Positions 25,207-37,990 are shown, numbered from the stretch's first letter. The stretch is DNA of 64,000 bases from Stenocarpella maydis (GCA_002270565.1 NQMI01000009.1:488111-552110); one strand, 5' to 3'. Made by a program: numbers and translations. Notes: a model not told the origin generated them from the sequence alone.

Positions 25207-25811
25207 CCCGAGGCGCCTCTATCGCGGAACGTATCAGGGTGCAGGTTCGAGGGGCCTCGAGCTGCACTGGATTTCGTAAGGGGCCTGTCGTCCCTCGGCA
25301 TCTAGCTGTCGGAGAGGCCACCTGCGGGTCATGGACTCGCCAGGCAGATGTCCACAAAAGCATACATTCAGGGGGCAGGAACGATCGGTTCAGCCCTGGA
25401 CCCAAGTCGTTCTCATAGCCGTTCTATTGGGAATGAGTGGTGGTGGTGGTGGTGGTGTCCGGCAACAAGACGACATGACGAGGGAATGGACTTGGTTTCT
25501 TGTTATGACTGCATCTCCAGAGGGTCAGGAAGGCACTGGGCGTAGATGGACTTCTATTAATGCGATCTAAGATACCGAATTTCCCTGACTGCCACTGAGA
25601 ATCTGAAACCATAAGAGCCACTGTCATAGCCAGAGCGCGCTGATGTCGCGGGACCCACGTGACCCGATACAGGCAGTTTGGTTTCTGCATATCCGCGCCA
25701 AATATTTCTTCAGCCGACGGCAGCACGTCAACTCCACCACCCACAATACAGGGCCTGAAACCCCATGGACTGAACACACCAACTGGGGCGAATCTGCGCC
25801 AGGTCCAATGA
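25207..25811. other. intergenic, mms2 3' region and LYR gene promoter
   Basis: 605 bases with a (GGT)n tract at 25438-25457. No gene is supported. A 224-codon frame on the - strand (25424-26098) overlaps the LYR gene and has no domain. Confidence 0.4.
25438..25457. repeat. (GGT)n microsatellite
   Basis: Six to seven tandem GGT/TGG units in intergenic DNA. Confidence 0.85.
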
Positions 25812-26882
25812 ATGCCGTCGTTCTTCATCCCAGCCCGTGACTCGCGGCATCGAGTAGCATGTGTGACACCCCAAGCTGACACCGTTTTTTTAATTGCTTG
25901 AGCCCAGACGGCTTGGGAAACTGACCATGATCCAATCACTGCAGGCTTCGCTCTGTACAGAGCTCTCCTCCGCCAGGTGCGACACATACCACTCCCAGCT
26001 GACCTGACATCCCGCCCAGGATGGATCAACCCCATCCAATACCTCATCCGCTCGGGCTTCCGCCGTAACAGGAGCGACACCTCCCCGCGCCTCGTCACGT
26101 CCGCCCTGCAGAACGGCTACCGATTCCTCACCCTGCTCTCCCGCGCGCACGACGCATCCGCACCGCAGCACAGCGAGATCGTGACCTTCCTGCGCGAGCG
26201 GCAGAGAAAATTCCCGCCGCCGGGCGCTAAGGATAAGGATAAGGACAAAGACAAACCGGCGAGGGTCCCGCTCCTGACGCGCGTCAGCGCGCCGGGCGAG
26301 CAGCCGGTGTACAAGGCGACGGCGCGGCCGCTGCCGCTGAGCGCGCTGTCAGGTGGGGTGCGCAAGGTCCCCGTGCTGGACCAGTCGCAGGGGGGGTACT
26401 CGTTCCTGCGCGTCGGAAAGCCCGAGTCACCGTTCCTGGGGAGCTTCCTGCACCGCAAGGGGGACGCGCGGCAGCGGCGGATCACGCTCCTGTTGGAGAT
26501 GGAGAACGAAGGGGTGCTGTGGGCGCGCGACGAGGACAGGTGGGAGGCGGAGGTCGTGCGGCTCGCGCGTGCCGAGGGCCGCGAGCTGGCGGGCTACGGG
26601 GACGGCGGGCGCGCGGGCTCGTACGAGCGAGCGGTGCGGGAGGGCATCGATTACGCGAGCGAGGGGCTCAATAGGGAGGTCGAGAATATGTTTGCGCGGG
26701 CGAGGGCGATGCTTGACATTGTTGAGGAGGAGAAGAAGCTTGCTGAGGCTGAGGCCAAGGACAGGAAGAGGTTGAAGAAGAGGGAGCGCGCGACCAGGAA
26801 GCGGGAGAGGAAGGAAGAGGCCGAGCGAGCGGAGCGAAGGCGTCTGCGGGAGGAGGCGCGAGAACATGATGAACGAAAGTAG
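25812..26882 (+). CDS. LYR-motif (Complex 1 LYR) protein with long basic C-terminus
   Basis: Two exons, join(25812..25860, 25945..26882), give 328 residues. Exon 1 codes MPSFFIPARDSRHRVAC. The 84-nt intron (donor GTGTGA, CTGAC branch site, GCAG acceptor) joins it in phase 1 to FALYRALLRQ, placing the LYR tripeptide at residues 20-22. SPRLVTSALQNGYRFLTLL follows, matching fungal LYR proteins with a conserved downstream Phe. LYR proteins are usually mitochondrial and bind the acyl carrier protein, acting in respiratory-complex or Fe-S assembly. Residues about 100-105 are a KDKDKDKDK run. The last 70 residues are a highly charged Lys/Arg/Glu coiled-coil-like tail. The specific partner is unknown. 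The short first exon is deduced from frame and family fit. Confidence 0.8.
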
Positions 26883-27302
26883 AAGATGCATACAGCACTA
26901 TCTGTACCAGGAAAAAGTGGTGATTCCTCACACTGATACTGGAAAGCAGCTGTGCAGCTCTACGGCGCCTACCTCGTCTACATATGGCTATAAAGAGGCT
27001 TCGCGAAGCAGCATTGACATGAGGCGCCGGCCCACAAATATGAACAGCAGGTCCTATATTTCAAGTTTTAAATTCACAGGTAACTCCGAGCATGCTATCC
27101 TATCCAAAGCCCAGCCAGAGCTTCAGGAATTTGTTTTCGCACAAAGCAGAACCGGAAACTCTTGCAGATAATTCTAAAAACCAAGCGCTGCGTCAGTCTT
27201 CGTCGCTATCCAAAATGAAACATCAACATCCCTGGGCCGGAAGCCAGGTGACCGTCCGAGGCAGGTGCCACGGTTTGTGAGTTCTGTATCACATAATACA
27301 CG
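26883..27302. other. convergent 3' region, LYR gene and bZIP gene
   Basis: 420 bases between two converging stop codons. No gene is seen. Confidence 0.5.
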
Positions 27303-29346
27303 TCAGCCACCATTATTGCCAGTGAGCGGACCCTCAACCGTTTGGGAGAGGGCACAAGTAAGCGGAGACGACATATTCGTACCCTTGATAAAGACATTGA
27401 CGTCCAGAGTAACGAGCCTCTTCCTGCTCCCAGGAGCCGAGCCACTGCTGCTGCTGGCTCCCGAGCCGTCCTGTCCAGATGCAGCGCCGCCAAACATCTC
27501 TCCAAAGTCACCAATCGGCCAAGGGCTCGAATCCATCCGGGTTTCCGATAGCGTCGACGACGCCGAGGCCGGGTCCATCGCCGAGCTGTCACTGGGGGAG
27601 GGCCCTCCGCCCGCTGGGGGGTTGAATGCGTCACCCAGCGCCTGAGGCCATTCTCCAAGGCCACTGATCGCCTGCCTCTGCCCCTGCTCGGCAGCCATGG
27701 CATTGCCGAAAGCGTCCACGTCGACCTCGGTGGTCAGGTAGTCCTGCCCGGGCTGGATGGCAACCCCTCGGACCTGGAGGTACATCTCGACCTCATCCGG
27801 GTCGTAGAAGTCGCCCTCGAAGCCCGGAAGTCGGATCCTCATGCGCGGGTCGATCCTCTTGTCGCGCATCTCGCTGACCTTTCCGCCAAACGGGCCCAGG
27901 CCGAACTGTCCTTCCGAGAAGGAGCACTTCATATGGTCGACCGTGCCCTGGTTACCCACGCGTGTTCCCCCGCCGCCGCCGTTGTCCTGCTGGACCTGGT
28001 GCTGACCGGATCCGCCAGCTGCCCAGAAGGGTGCCTGCCACCAGTTCAGGGATTCTGAGACCGTCCGCGCAAGAGAACGGGAGAGGCGCTCGCGGATCTT
28101 GTCGACGGGTTCGAAGAGCATACAGAAACCAAAAACCTCGGCATACGTCTGCTTGGGTGGATTCGGCATAGAGATAAGATGGTATGCGAGTTCCAGGCTT
28201 CTCCTCTGGAGACGTCGGCCGAAGGTGGGCTCGCCGAAGGACCCTGAGTGTGGAAGTGGGAGGGTAGAGTAAGGCGAAAGTGGATAGGCTGGCGTGGATG
28301 TTGAGACCTGATCGAGTATGTCCGGGTACGGCGACTCTGGGCTTAGGTCGAAAGGAAAGCTGGCGTTCTCGAAGGTGGGCATGGTCACAACCTCATAGCC
28401 TAGCGGTGCCTGTTTCACTGGCGGCATGGCACTCGAGGACGTGGTCATGGGATTATTTGGTGGTTTTGTCTCTAGGTCGTTGGTAACCATATAGCCCCCC
28501 CAGAGCGGGACGGTTGTGTCGTGAGCAGGCTGGGCATCGGCCACATCCAGAGGACTGGAGCTCCCTGTCTGCACATGGTGAGAAGGCTGTTCCAGTGTAG
28601 AGAACTCGGCTTGCTCGTCTTGCACGCCATCTTCACTGGACCTTTTTGCTAGTAAAAGGATCTTCTCAGTGGCTGCGCGAAGTGCAAGAGCAAAGTCAGG
28701 GGCCTGGTCTAACACTCCCAGGTTCACCGCGGAGTCGTGAAGCTTCAGGAAGACATTACTCAGCTCCTCGTTGTTCTTCTGGAGCTCCTGAACACGTCTC
28801 TCGAGGGTCTGGATTGCATTTTCCTTTCGACTCCGATAAGCTCGCTGTGCTAGACGTATTTGTGTTCGCCGGCGCTACACTCGGACAGTCAGTCGTTCTC
28901 GTGGATCCTTGATGAGATGCAGGGTTGAATGTTCAACATCACAACAACGTGTTATGGATGATGACGGGGGCGGAGGGGAAAGGAGACGGCATGAGTGTGT
29001 GGAGTGTGGATTCACGGGTGTCTCGGTATTGACGCAGAAAAGACGGACGACATGTTACGATTGATGGGGAAAAGGCCCGGGATGACACGACGAAAACACT
29101 CCGACCGACCTCAGCAGCAGTCTGATCCTTTGTGTCGAGCCTGGGCCTGCCTCTAGCCCTCTTTGCACCGTCATCCTCCCCATCCTCAGCCGATTCTGTT
29201 TCGGCGGCTGAGTGGGATATCTTGGCTCTCTTGCGTTGGTTGGACTCCGGCTTTGACGCGGGTGGCTTCTTTGCCTTGATTGTCTTGGCAGCAAAGGAAC
29301 CATCGAGATACTGCTCTGCACCGAGAATTGGAAGATCCGAAGGCAT
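27303..29346 (-). CDS. bZIP transcription factor
   Basis: Two exons, complement(27303..28874, 29110..29346), with a 235-nt phase-0 intron give 602 residues. An N-terminal Lys/Ala/Ser-rich region contains a basic AT-hook-like KRARGRPRLDTK. The intron falls just before the bZIP basic region RRRTQIRLAQRAYRSRKE, followed by a leucine zipper (IQTLERRVQELQKNNEELSN). The invariant basic-region Asn is Gln here (QIRLAQRAYR), a variant common in one large fungal bZIP group. The rest is Ser/Pro/Gly-rich with a conserved-looking middle (EVFGFCMLFEPVDKIRERLSR) and a C-terminal RLVTLDVNVFIKG. Targets are unknown; this group includes stress and secondary-metabolism regulators. An in-frame ATG lies 15 bases upstream (29361); I chose 29346 for its ACCATGCC context. 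Confidence 0.88.
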
Positions 29347-32269
29347 GGTCTCGTGACGCATCTTTTACCAGGAGTGATCACAAGGCTCAGCTGTTGGTGA
29401 GATTGTAGAATTAAATCTGGCCCGGGGATATGAGACAGCCAGCTTGTGGCTGGCTGGGCGCGGAGAGGGGCTGGCCGACGCTCTTGAGTGGCTGCTCTAC
29501 GGAAGATTATTATTGAACTTCAAGGTTACACGAGACCTTTTTCTAGGCAAAGAATGTTAAAATCTGGATCCAAGGCGCAGTGAGGGTGGCCACCGGAGCA
29601 GGCTTTGGGGTGTGAGGGATGGTCGAAGAAGCATCTACGAGGTGGATCAGGTGGCAAATCGGCGCGATACAATGCGGTTCCTCTTCCTCGATGTGGCGCT
29701 GGATCGTCTGGGGATGGTAAGGAGGCAGGGAGGCGGACGCCGAGTTATCTGAGCACTCGGGTCGGTGTGATAGTCTGTTGAAGGGTCGGGGTCTGAAGGT
29801 GACGAGGTGGTCACCGGCTGCAGGCGCGCGCCCTTCCGAGAAGAATATCCCGGAAGTATGTTGCTGATTAATGAAGATGCCGCATGGCCCGTCTCAACAA
29901 CCTCAGTGAGACTGTCGTGATATATACTTGGGTCTCACTACATATTTCGGCAGTGAAGCCCAGCCGGCCGATGACTTGGGCGGTGATTACTCAACACTGA
30001 GCAGCGGACCGACTAACGAGCCATAACATCCGGGCAATTCAAAATGGTGCACGCAAGATAGTGCATGATATGATGACGGCTCCGCTGCTGACAAAACTAG
30101 GTAAGCTCGAGCCCTTGGTTATAGGGTGGCCTATACTGGCCCAAATGAGAGCCTAAGAACAGTCATCCCCATGGGGTTGGCCAATGGCTGTTCCCATACA
30201 GCAGGAAGAGGTGCCGCGAAGACGCAGTCCGATGTCAAGCCTACGTGGCGCAGATGGTGTAAGAACGAACATCCAGACATCATCAGAAAGACTCAGGAGC
30301 GCTTAATTCTGCAGACTAGAAACTTATATCTATGTATCGAGAGGAAGCGTACAAAGACGGATTTTGGGGGGGTGGGGACATTTTGGGCCGGACCTTTGGG
30401 TTTCCGGCCACCCCCAGAAGGAAATGCGAGGTTTCCCATACCCTTCCCCAAGATGGTCATACCCAGTCAACCCGTGTTGTCCGGCTACAAGTTGGAACAA
30501 CACTGACGTCCCATGGTTTCTCGCATGCGTTCAACACTTGGCCAAGCCAGTGCACAACGGCGCTGTGGTCAATGACCCCTGGACCAGGCCGGGAAACAGC
30601 ACAAGCTCCAGTCATTGACAGAAGCGTCAAACTCGGACGGGAGTTGATCATTGGGCGCAAGGATAACTACTATCTACTTCACTCTGGTCAAGCAAAATTT
30701 CTTATAGCCTGCGGCTCCTCCCTCAAGTGCAGGTCGACGTTGAGTTCCACATGCAAACAAGATGCTTGCTGATCGTCATGTTGTCTTTGAGCGCATGGCT
30801 GCTGCTGATTACCCAAAAGAAGCCTCGGAAATCAGCTCAGTCCAAAATCATGTGAGGCTCTCAGAAAAATCCGTATGGCTGCGATGGAAACCTTGGAAGC
30901 ACAATGCGCGCTCCACAGCTGCAGACAATGTTATGACCGGCACGAAAGAGCACAAGACTGAGACTGTCACGGTACCCACTCCTGTGGCCCACAACACCTG
31001 CACCATGCTTAGGGACTATAGATACTTAGCTCTTCTCTCTTCGCGCAACAACTAAGTTATTTCCTTGTACTGCTAGCCATGCTGTAACAGAGACGACATA
31101 AGAATTTCAAATATGTTTGAGACTAACCGCATTGACAGGTTGGATCGTAAGTGCGCTCTCAGACCGGGGGTCACCTACTTCTACTTGATCATAAAGGCAC
31201 TGACCCGACCTGCAGTACTATGCGAACATGTCCGGCATTTGAGTCTCAACCTCTGAAGCTGCGCAACTACATTTTGGCTCCCACAAAGTTGATTTTACAG
31301 CATCTTGTAACAATGGGTGTTCATCAAGCTGAACATCTGCGCGTCTTAGGAACGTGATGGTCCCCCAAGGTGGCAAGCTCCAGAGGTGGGCAATACGACG
31401 TATTCAACCAGGGCCCCTACGTCACCGTTTGTTTGGAATCTTGCGATGAACGTATTTTGCGCTTTTTCCAGTCTCCGAGCGAACATTCTCCGTGGTGAAC
31501 ACCAGGTTTTCAAAGACGAGATGCACGAGAGATGGCCTCAGAAAGACAGGAAGAAGCCATGAGTCACAACTTGGGCCAGACCGAGAAGCACGCGAGGAAA
31601 CAGCTCCAGGGCCGGATCGACCAGATGATTTGCGCCGCATCAAGAGCAACTTTGCACCAGCCAGACGAGAGAATGAATTCGAAATCTCAGGGACCCATGG
31701 CAGGTTACCGCCACGGCTCAACCTAGAACGCCTTCCAGCCTCATTTGCTCTTGCCCGCCCCGCTGGTGTAGCTCATTCACCAAGGAGCTCTAGAGCTGCA
31801 CGTCACCGTGACAACCATGGCCGTGGGGGGGGGGAATGATAACTGCAAAGACAATTGTAGCCATGATCTCTTGGCCCTCCATTCTTCATTATACCATAAG
31901 GACCGAGCTCTGTTTCATGAATGGTAGGATGGTAGGGGCGTAAAGTGCATAAGGGCACCTTTCTGGTACTTCAAGTCCTGGGCCAAATCTTCTGCGTCTT
32001 CCACTGTGACCACGTTGGCCCGAGAGTACGTAGCTATAGCGCTATCCGTGTCTCCCGAAACTTGTTACCGGTGAGGGTGGCACGAGCCGCGGATTTATAT
32101 CCTGACGTCGTGGCTGGATTTTAAATTGTAGTATAGTGTTTCTGTCCTGCCTGCAGGCTCACTTGAACCTTGCCGGGCAGGGGCCGCTTGCTGGTGGATA
32201 AGTATTGCCGTGGGTATCTCTGCTTCATTGACTGATATCCTGACTCTCGGGGCCACTGCTGGCAGTCCT
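29347..32269. other. long intergenic region upstream of the bZIP gene
   Basis: 2.9 kb. The first several hundred bases should be the long promoter and leader of the bZIP gene. Further left-to-right I see only short frames (for example 30126-30772 and 31492-31839) without domains, a few G/C homopolymers (30364-30375, G10 near 31825), and no RNA gene. Confidence 0.4.
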
Positions 32270-33971
32270 TTATTCCGGTGCAGGCCTCGTGTATTCTGTC
32301 TTCCACTCGGCCACCCTCTTTGCTCTCTCCTCGAACCCCAGCTCCTCCAGCCAGCATTCGAGCTCGGTGATGTAAGTCAAAATCACTATGAAATATAAGA
32401 TGAGTAAGATGCATGTTTTCATAAAGCGCAGCGGATGCAGGAACGGCGTGGGCAATGCTCGCTAGAGATGGTGCAAGATGGGGAAGTACTCACTCGGCTC
32501 GTCTTCCCCTCGCTCGGTGCGCAGCACATTGATTGCCTCGCGCAGATACCCTTCCATCGCCTCGCCGTCACCATTGCCTCTGCTGACCTCTGCAAGCATC
32601 CTGAGAGAATTCACCCGGGGTACCAGGGTCGGCCCGGACCGCAGGATCTGCTTGTATATGGCCACGATCTCCTCGTTCTTGTTGGGGTCCAGTCCGGCGT
32701 CTTTGTCCTTTGAGAACCGATAGTGGGCGGAGTACCAGAGTATCTGTGCATACGAGGGGCCGTACTTGGGCTCGGACATTCTCAGCGTGTCTTCGATGAA
32801 CTCTCCAAAGTTCTTTGGTAGCTCGTGGGATTCGCCGGCGTACTGGAAAGACAACCAGTCATTGATAAGTGTCTTGCTGCCGCCCCGGCCGCCCAGGAGA
32901 GACTCCCATGTCCTGCAGTTGAGCTTCCATGCCTGAACAGCAAGCCTGTTTAGTATAAACTCGTCCTCGATACTCGCTATGTTCCGCAGAAGTTGTCGTA
33001 GAGGCAAGGGCAACTCGTGGTCGTCATTGGCAAAAGCCACTGCCAAATACCTCATCAAGGCCTTGACGACGGCAGAGAATTGTTTCGTCATTGGCTCGTC
33101 GGGAAAGATGTTCTGCCTGGTGCTGATCATCAGGAAGAAGAAGATGTAGCCGGTGACGTTGGCCGGCTGATGCCGGATCAGGGCGCCAAGCTCCTGCGGT
33201 GCCCGGCGCATGAGCACGAGCGCATCACTGAACATCTGCTTCTCCGCGGCGGCAGACCTCTTCAGAAGCGGCCGCTCGAGGGTGGCGGTCCTGATGGCCG
33301 AGCTATAGCTCACCCAGCGCGTCACGAGCTGGTCGGCCTCGCGCACCCTATCGAGCGCCTCGGGCGTGGTGACGACGCCCTGGAAACGGCCCAGGATGTA
33401 CGACTGGGAGGCGGCGAAGACGCTCTCGAATATGCAGTACGAGTCCGGAGGCCGGACCGTCGTGATGGGCGGCGGCCAGGTACCGCCCTTGGACCGGTAC
33501 CTCTTGCGGCGCACGTGCTCGGCCAGGCGGTCGGCGTCGACGACGAGGCCGTTGGACAGCCGGACGGTGCGGGTCCTCACTGGCGCGTGATGGGACGCCG
33601 GCTGGGTGGCGTCGGCGGGCGACGCGAGCTTCTGGACGACGTCATCGTCCCGCCCTGCCCTCAGCCTGATGTTCTTCCGCAGGCCCCAGCTGATGAGCCG
33701 CGTCTTGAACATCTTCTCCCTTGAGTCACCAGATAGTCAGGAACTGAGGCTGTGGGAGAGAGACAGTAGGAAATGGAATTCCATACGACGCAACGAAGCC
33801 ATGCTCGACCCTCATGATGCTCACCACCTCCTTTAGCGTCCTGTCCTCGTCCATGTAGAGCCGCCTGATGGTGGGCATCTGGGTGTTCCAGTCAAAGGTC
33901 GACGGACCCGGCCTTTGCCGCCCATCCAGACCGACCGGGAGGCCTGCCGTGCTGTGGTTCGGCGCCATCAT
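32270..33971 (-). CDS. Clr5-domain protein
   Basis: Three exons, complement(32270..32385, 32494..33719, 33787..33971), give 508 residues. The N-terminal Clr5 domain (about residues 23-75) reads TFDWNTQMPTIRRLYMDED, EVVSIMRVEHGFVAS, then after the phase-2 intron EKMFKTRLISWGLRKN, a small helical domain named after S. pombe Clr5 and thought to bind DNA. The remaining 430 residues are helical with no recognised catalytic motif. The second intron (GTGAGT donor, ATAG acceptor, phase 1) removes a stop and adds a final exon of 38 residues (ITELECWLEELGFEERAK...), a typical charged helix end for this family. If the intron were retained the protein would end at 32462. Many paralogues are usual in Sordariomycetes; a specific target is unknown. 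Confidence 0.85.
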
Positions 33972-35740
33972 TGCGGTCCTGCGGTGGGCAGTCAGCGGTC
34001 AGGACCCGGAGTCGGGCCTTCGCGACTGCGGCCCGTGGAAGCAGGCAGCCTTGGTCGGTTGGGGACCCTGCAGCAAGGTGCGAAGCAAACAGAGGTGCCG
34101 GATGGGCCCGAGGACGGGTCCCGCTCGAGCGTGTTGGGGCAGAGTCTCGTGCGCGGATGCTAGTTTGGTGCAGGCCAAGAGCGCTGTACGGAGTATATGG
34201 GAACTGCCACGTGAAGGAGATGTGCAGTGGTCGTCCCCCAGCCCGGGACTCTCCGCAGCGAGGGCTCCAAGATTAGAGTTGACAGGCGGAAGGATTCATG
34301 TGCGCCTCGCGCCCCTCCTGCACTGCTTGGACCTTTGGAAGCGAATGCAACGCCACCGCAGCGCACTTGACCCCATTTGGCCACACACTTCTCTGCAATA
34401 GTGGCAGTTCCCATATGACACAGCGGCCCGGAGTGGACAAGTAGGCTGACAAAACTGCCATTTGTTTCTGCTGGCTCGTAAACCAGGCAACGGCGGGCGT
34501 GCATCTGCATGACACCAAAGCAGCCTTTGCTTTCAAATATCATTACTAAGGGAGCCATAACAACCAAGCAGAAAAGCATGCAACCAACGGTTAAAATCGC
34601 CATTCTGCTGACTGCAACCCCCTTATCTGCGAATGATGAGCCACACACCAATTCCACATGGCTCCTGAACAAATACTGTTGGGAATGCTTAAGAACATTG
34701 GCAGTACCTAGTCGGAGCAAAACTGACGACCACAGCCACTGCAGGTCGAATGGTGGCCGTCAGCGATCTGTTATTGCCGGTCAACGGACTCATCGGAACA
34801 TGATACATGACAGAGTGCCTTCCCTCCCCCAGCCCAAGAAAAAAAAGTAAAAAAGGCTAAAAGGCCAGTAATTCAACCATCCACAGTCTCGTCTCTATGA
34901 GAACGGATGAAAGATCACTTGTACATACAAGAGACTTATGAGCATCAGAAGTCAAACCCATAAGGTTGAACTGATGGGAAACTTGGAACATAAAAGGGCT
35001 TTCACTACGTCTCGAGGCATGAAATCAGGTACTTTTACTCTTAACCCGCTGAGGGAAAGAGAATGCCCCAGACAGCGCCTCAGATACCAGTCTCGGCTGC
35101 ACAACTTCCCAGGTTTTGCATGTAACATTTGAGCATGGTGGGAAAAGTGCCTGGCAGACTTGACAACTGTTATTGGGGTAGTAAGAGGGGGAAAACGCCG
35201 AAAACCAAGACTCAATAAATTATGTGCCCGGAGACAAAGGCCCCGAGGCTCTTCACCCCTCGGAGCCTCATTCACTTGCCCGAGTTCCAAGGTCCTAAGT
35301 GTTGTAGGTAGGTCACACGCTTGCACGAGCATCGAAAAATTGCATTCTAGGCTTTTCTGAAGCAGGGCCTAGAGCTGGCATACAACATTGCTTCCGACTG
35401 TTTTGTCCACAGTCATTGCTCAATACCACACAACGACACTGTGATAGGTGAGATTTTGAGACAACACCATGGATGAAGTCGGTGGGTACGTATCATCATT
35501 ACATGATTTGAAGAGAAGAAACAAGTTTAGCATCTCACCGCCTCCAGATCTCCATGCCAACCCTATGAGAACGAGACTGAGATGGCGAGGTATGTTTTTT
35601 GAAGCTGCAGGAGGGGACGTTGCCGCGGTCGCTTTTAGTCACCACTTGCTTATACGCAGTAACCACGATCCCAGCGATTTGGACCTCATTCCTCAGTCAC
35701 GCCCAAGAACAACACGAGTGACTGACAAAACCTTCCCACC
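33972..35740. other. divergent intergenic region
   Basis: 1.77 kb between the Clr5 gene (-) and the unrecognised gene at 35741 (+). Open frames are short and without domains. It carries one copy of the 12-bp motif TGTACGGAGTAT (34185-34196). Confidence 0.4.
34185..34196 (+). repeat. TGTACGGAGTAT motif, copy 1
   Basis: Twelve-base motif also found at 43827 and 52302, with a ten-base reverse-complement partial copy at 52165. All copies are intergenic. Confidence 0.5.
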
Positions 35741-37061
35741 ATGGGTAGCAGGCACGGATCCCAACCTCGACCTCAGACGCCCGATCGCAAGGGTGCCTCC
35801 GAGAGGTACGATCAAGCTCTCCAGATGGATGTTCACAACGTTCCGAGCCCTTCTCCAGGCACTAATCTCTTCTGTGTAGCGTGCCATCTGAACCCCCCAG
35901 CACTTTGCGCCGCTCGACACGCTTACCCATGCCGGTGAGAAGGCTGGATCCGGCTGCTGCTGCGAAGCCCTCACAGACCCCTCGGGGCGGCCCAAAGTTG
36001 GGCTCGCACGAACACACCATTCAGATGCTCCTGAAGCTACCTGGCTTCGGCTTCACCAGCCACAACAATATCTTCAGCTACAGGGATGGCGCGCATCTCG
36101 CGACCATCCTTGGCGCCCAGTTTGACGGCATCTACCGCAAATCCGTTCCCGCCGGCGACCAGCGGACTGTCTGCACCCGCGTCGCCAACGTCATCGAGGC
36201 CTGCTGTGACGAGTGGCTTGAGCTGTGGCAGGGCCAGGCCCTGACGAGCGACTTCTGGGTCGGGGCCGCCGAGCGCCTGCGCTGCTACAGCAGGTACTGG
36301 GCTGCGGCCAACGCCACGCCCGTTCAGGTGAACGTGATCTGCATGACTTACACGGGCCGCTGGGACAGGAATGGGCGGGGAGGCGCCCCGGATGATGATG
36401 AGGGCAGCTGGGGATTCCAACTCGGCGAGCTCACGTGGGGCAGGGTCAAGGCCGAGATTGACCCCGACTTGTTTGCAAAGCCATGGGAGTACGAGCGTGC
36501 CTGTGAGTCGTGGCCTCGTGGGTTTTCTTCCCGGGATAATCGGATGCTAACTCTTTGGTTTCGACAGAGAATGCCGCTCGTGACTTCTTCGAGTACGTCA
36601 GCGAGGCCGAGACCACTTTCGGCCCCATCCAGAACGCGGTGGGGGCGAAGGGCAGGGACAGGAACAAGGCTACTAACCGACGCGGCGGCGGGCGCTCCCT
36701 GATGGCACCTGGTGATGTCCCGGCGGGATGCAGGCCGAGGGCTGTTGCAATGAACGTGCCCCATCAGTTCGTTCTCGGGGGCGAGGGTAACCCCGTCATC
36801 ATCTACGGGCCTCGTCACACAAATTACGAGAGGGGCGAGGAGAATTTTCTCGGCAGGGTCGGAGCCACCATTGACAGGAGCAATCCGAACCGGCTGCTTG
36901 TGACGTTTTCGGGCCTGGTTCCCAAGGGACGGGAGGGGGGCCAGGAGGGGAAGCAGGAGGTACAACAGAGCGATGAGGGAAAAGACGTCGACTCGATTCA
37001 TCGAGGCCGGCAAGTCAGTGGGGATATCGAGGCCTATTCTCTCTACGAAGAGGCCCTCTGA
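35741..37061 (+). CDS. unrecognised protein with WD- and Trp-rich central region
   Basis: I do not recognise the family. The best model is join(35741..35805, 35880..36517, 36568..37061), 398 residues. Intron 1 (GTACGA..GTGTAG, phase 2) is clear. The N-terminus is basic and Pro/Ser-rich. The centre (about residues 60-220) has folded character: MLLKLPGFGFTSHNNIFSY, VIEACCDEWLELWQGQAL, RYWAAANATPVQVNVICM. The second exon boundary is awkward: the strongest donor (GTGAGT at 36503) joined to the only good acceptor makes an immediate TAG. The 50-nt alternative using GTGGGT at 36518 keeps the frame open. Third-position GC bias confirms that the frame downstream (NAARDFFEYVSEAET...) is coding. No signal peptide, membrane segment or catalytic motif is seen. 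It may be an intact gene with a weak donor, or one just broken at the junction. Confidence 0.6.
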
Positions 37062-37990
37062 CGTTGTCCCCAGACTCAGTCCTAGGCCAAACCTTGGCTG
37101 CCACTTGGGTACCGGACAGGCGGGTTGGCATAAATGTCTATAACAATCTGAAACATGTCCATCACCCAGCTCTCGGGCGTGCCAGCTTGTGTGCTTTGTC
37201 CATGATGGTCTCAGGTGCCCACCAAACCGCCCTCGACATGTGCTTCCCATTTTCGTGAAGGGTTTATCCAGACTTGAGGCCGAGAATCCATCCGAGGGAA
37301 GCAGATTCGCAGAGCTGCTCGCACTTGAAATCAGTGTTCCCAGTCTACCGTGTGTCTGTGTCCAAAGCAGGGTGTTCTCCACGGAAGGTGCAGAGCTCCA
37401 AAGGCAAGCGCCTAGTTGGAGAGCGTCTTTAAGTCTCTCGAGACATTGCAGCTTCCTCTTTTCTTTTCTTTTTCTGTTCTTTTACTTTATAAGACCATCC
37501 GGCCTTCCCTCCTTTCCTCCAAGGCCACCATCAACAAAACACTGCTCTTCTCTTGACTCTGCCTGTCAAACCCCTCTGGTCGTTTCATTTGATTGCAGCC
37601 ACTGTACAAAGCACAGAGCTCTACAGAAACTTTCTTTCGAATCGAGGTGAGCACCTCAACCGCGCGCTTTTCGCACTTGGTTTGGCAGTTTGACTTTGCA
37701 AAGTTTTGGAAGCACTGCTTCTGTTTTCTGTGTGCCCCCCCCTTTCCTTCAAGCTCAAAGTCCCAAGGCTCTCAGTGCCAAATCATCGCCCTTTGCCTCG
37801 ACCACGAGGTACCCCTCTCATAGCGGAACCTTAGCATTCATACGAGGCTTTGTTTCATGGCCATCTGACTGGCCAACTACTCTTTCCTTCTCTGCTCTGC
37901 AGCTGCTGACGAGTCAAAATCATCAGCCACATATTGCGTACACCACCCGACCAGGTTCCGGTTGTGCTGGACCAAGTCAGCGCAGCGACG
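37062..37990. other. intergenic, BTB gene upstream region
   Basis: 929 bases, pyrimidine-rich after 37440 (CTTTTCTTTTCTTTTTC type tracts), as expected of a promoter and 5' leader. Short frames only. Confidence 0.45.

Noticed and set aside
36348..37382. 344-codon - strand frame over the unrecognised gene
   Set aside because: The + strand frame has the consistent codon bias and splice signals; the - frame crosses the + gene's intron and stop and has no domain.
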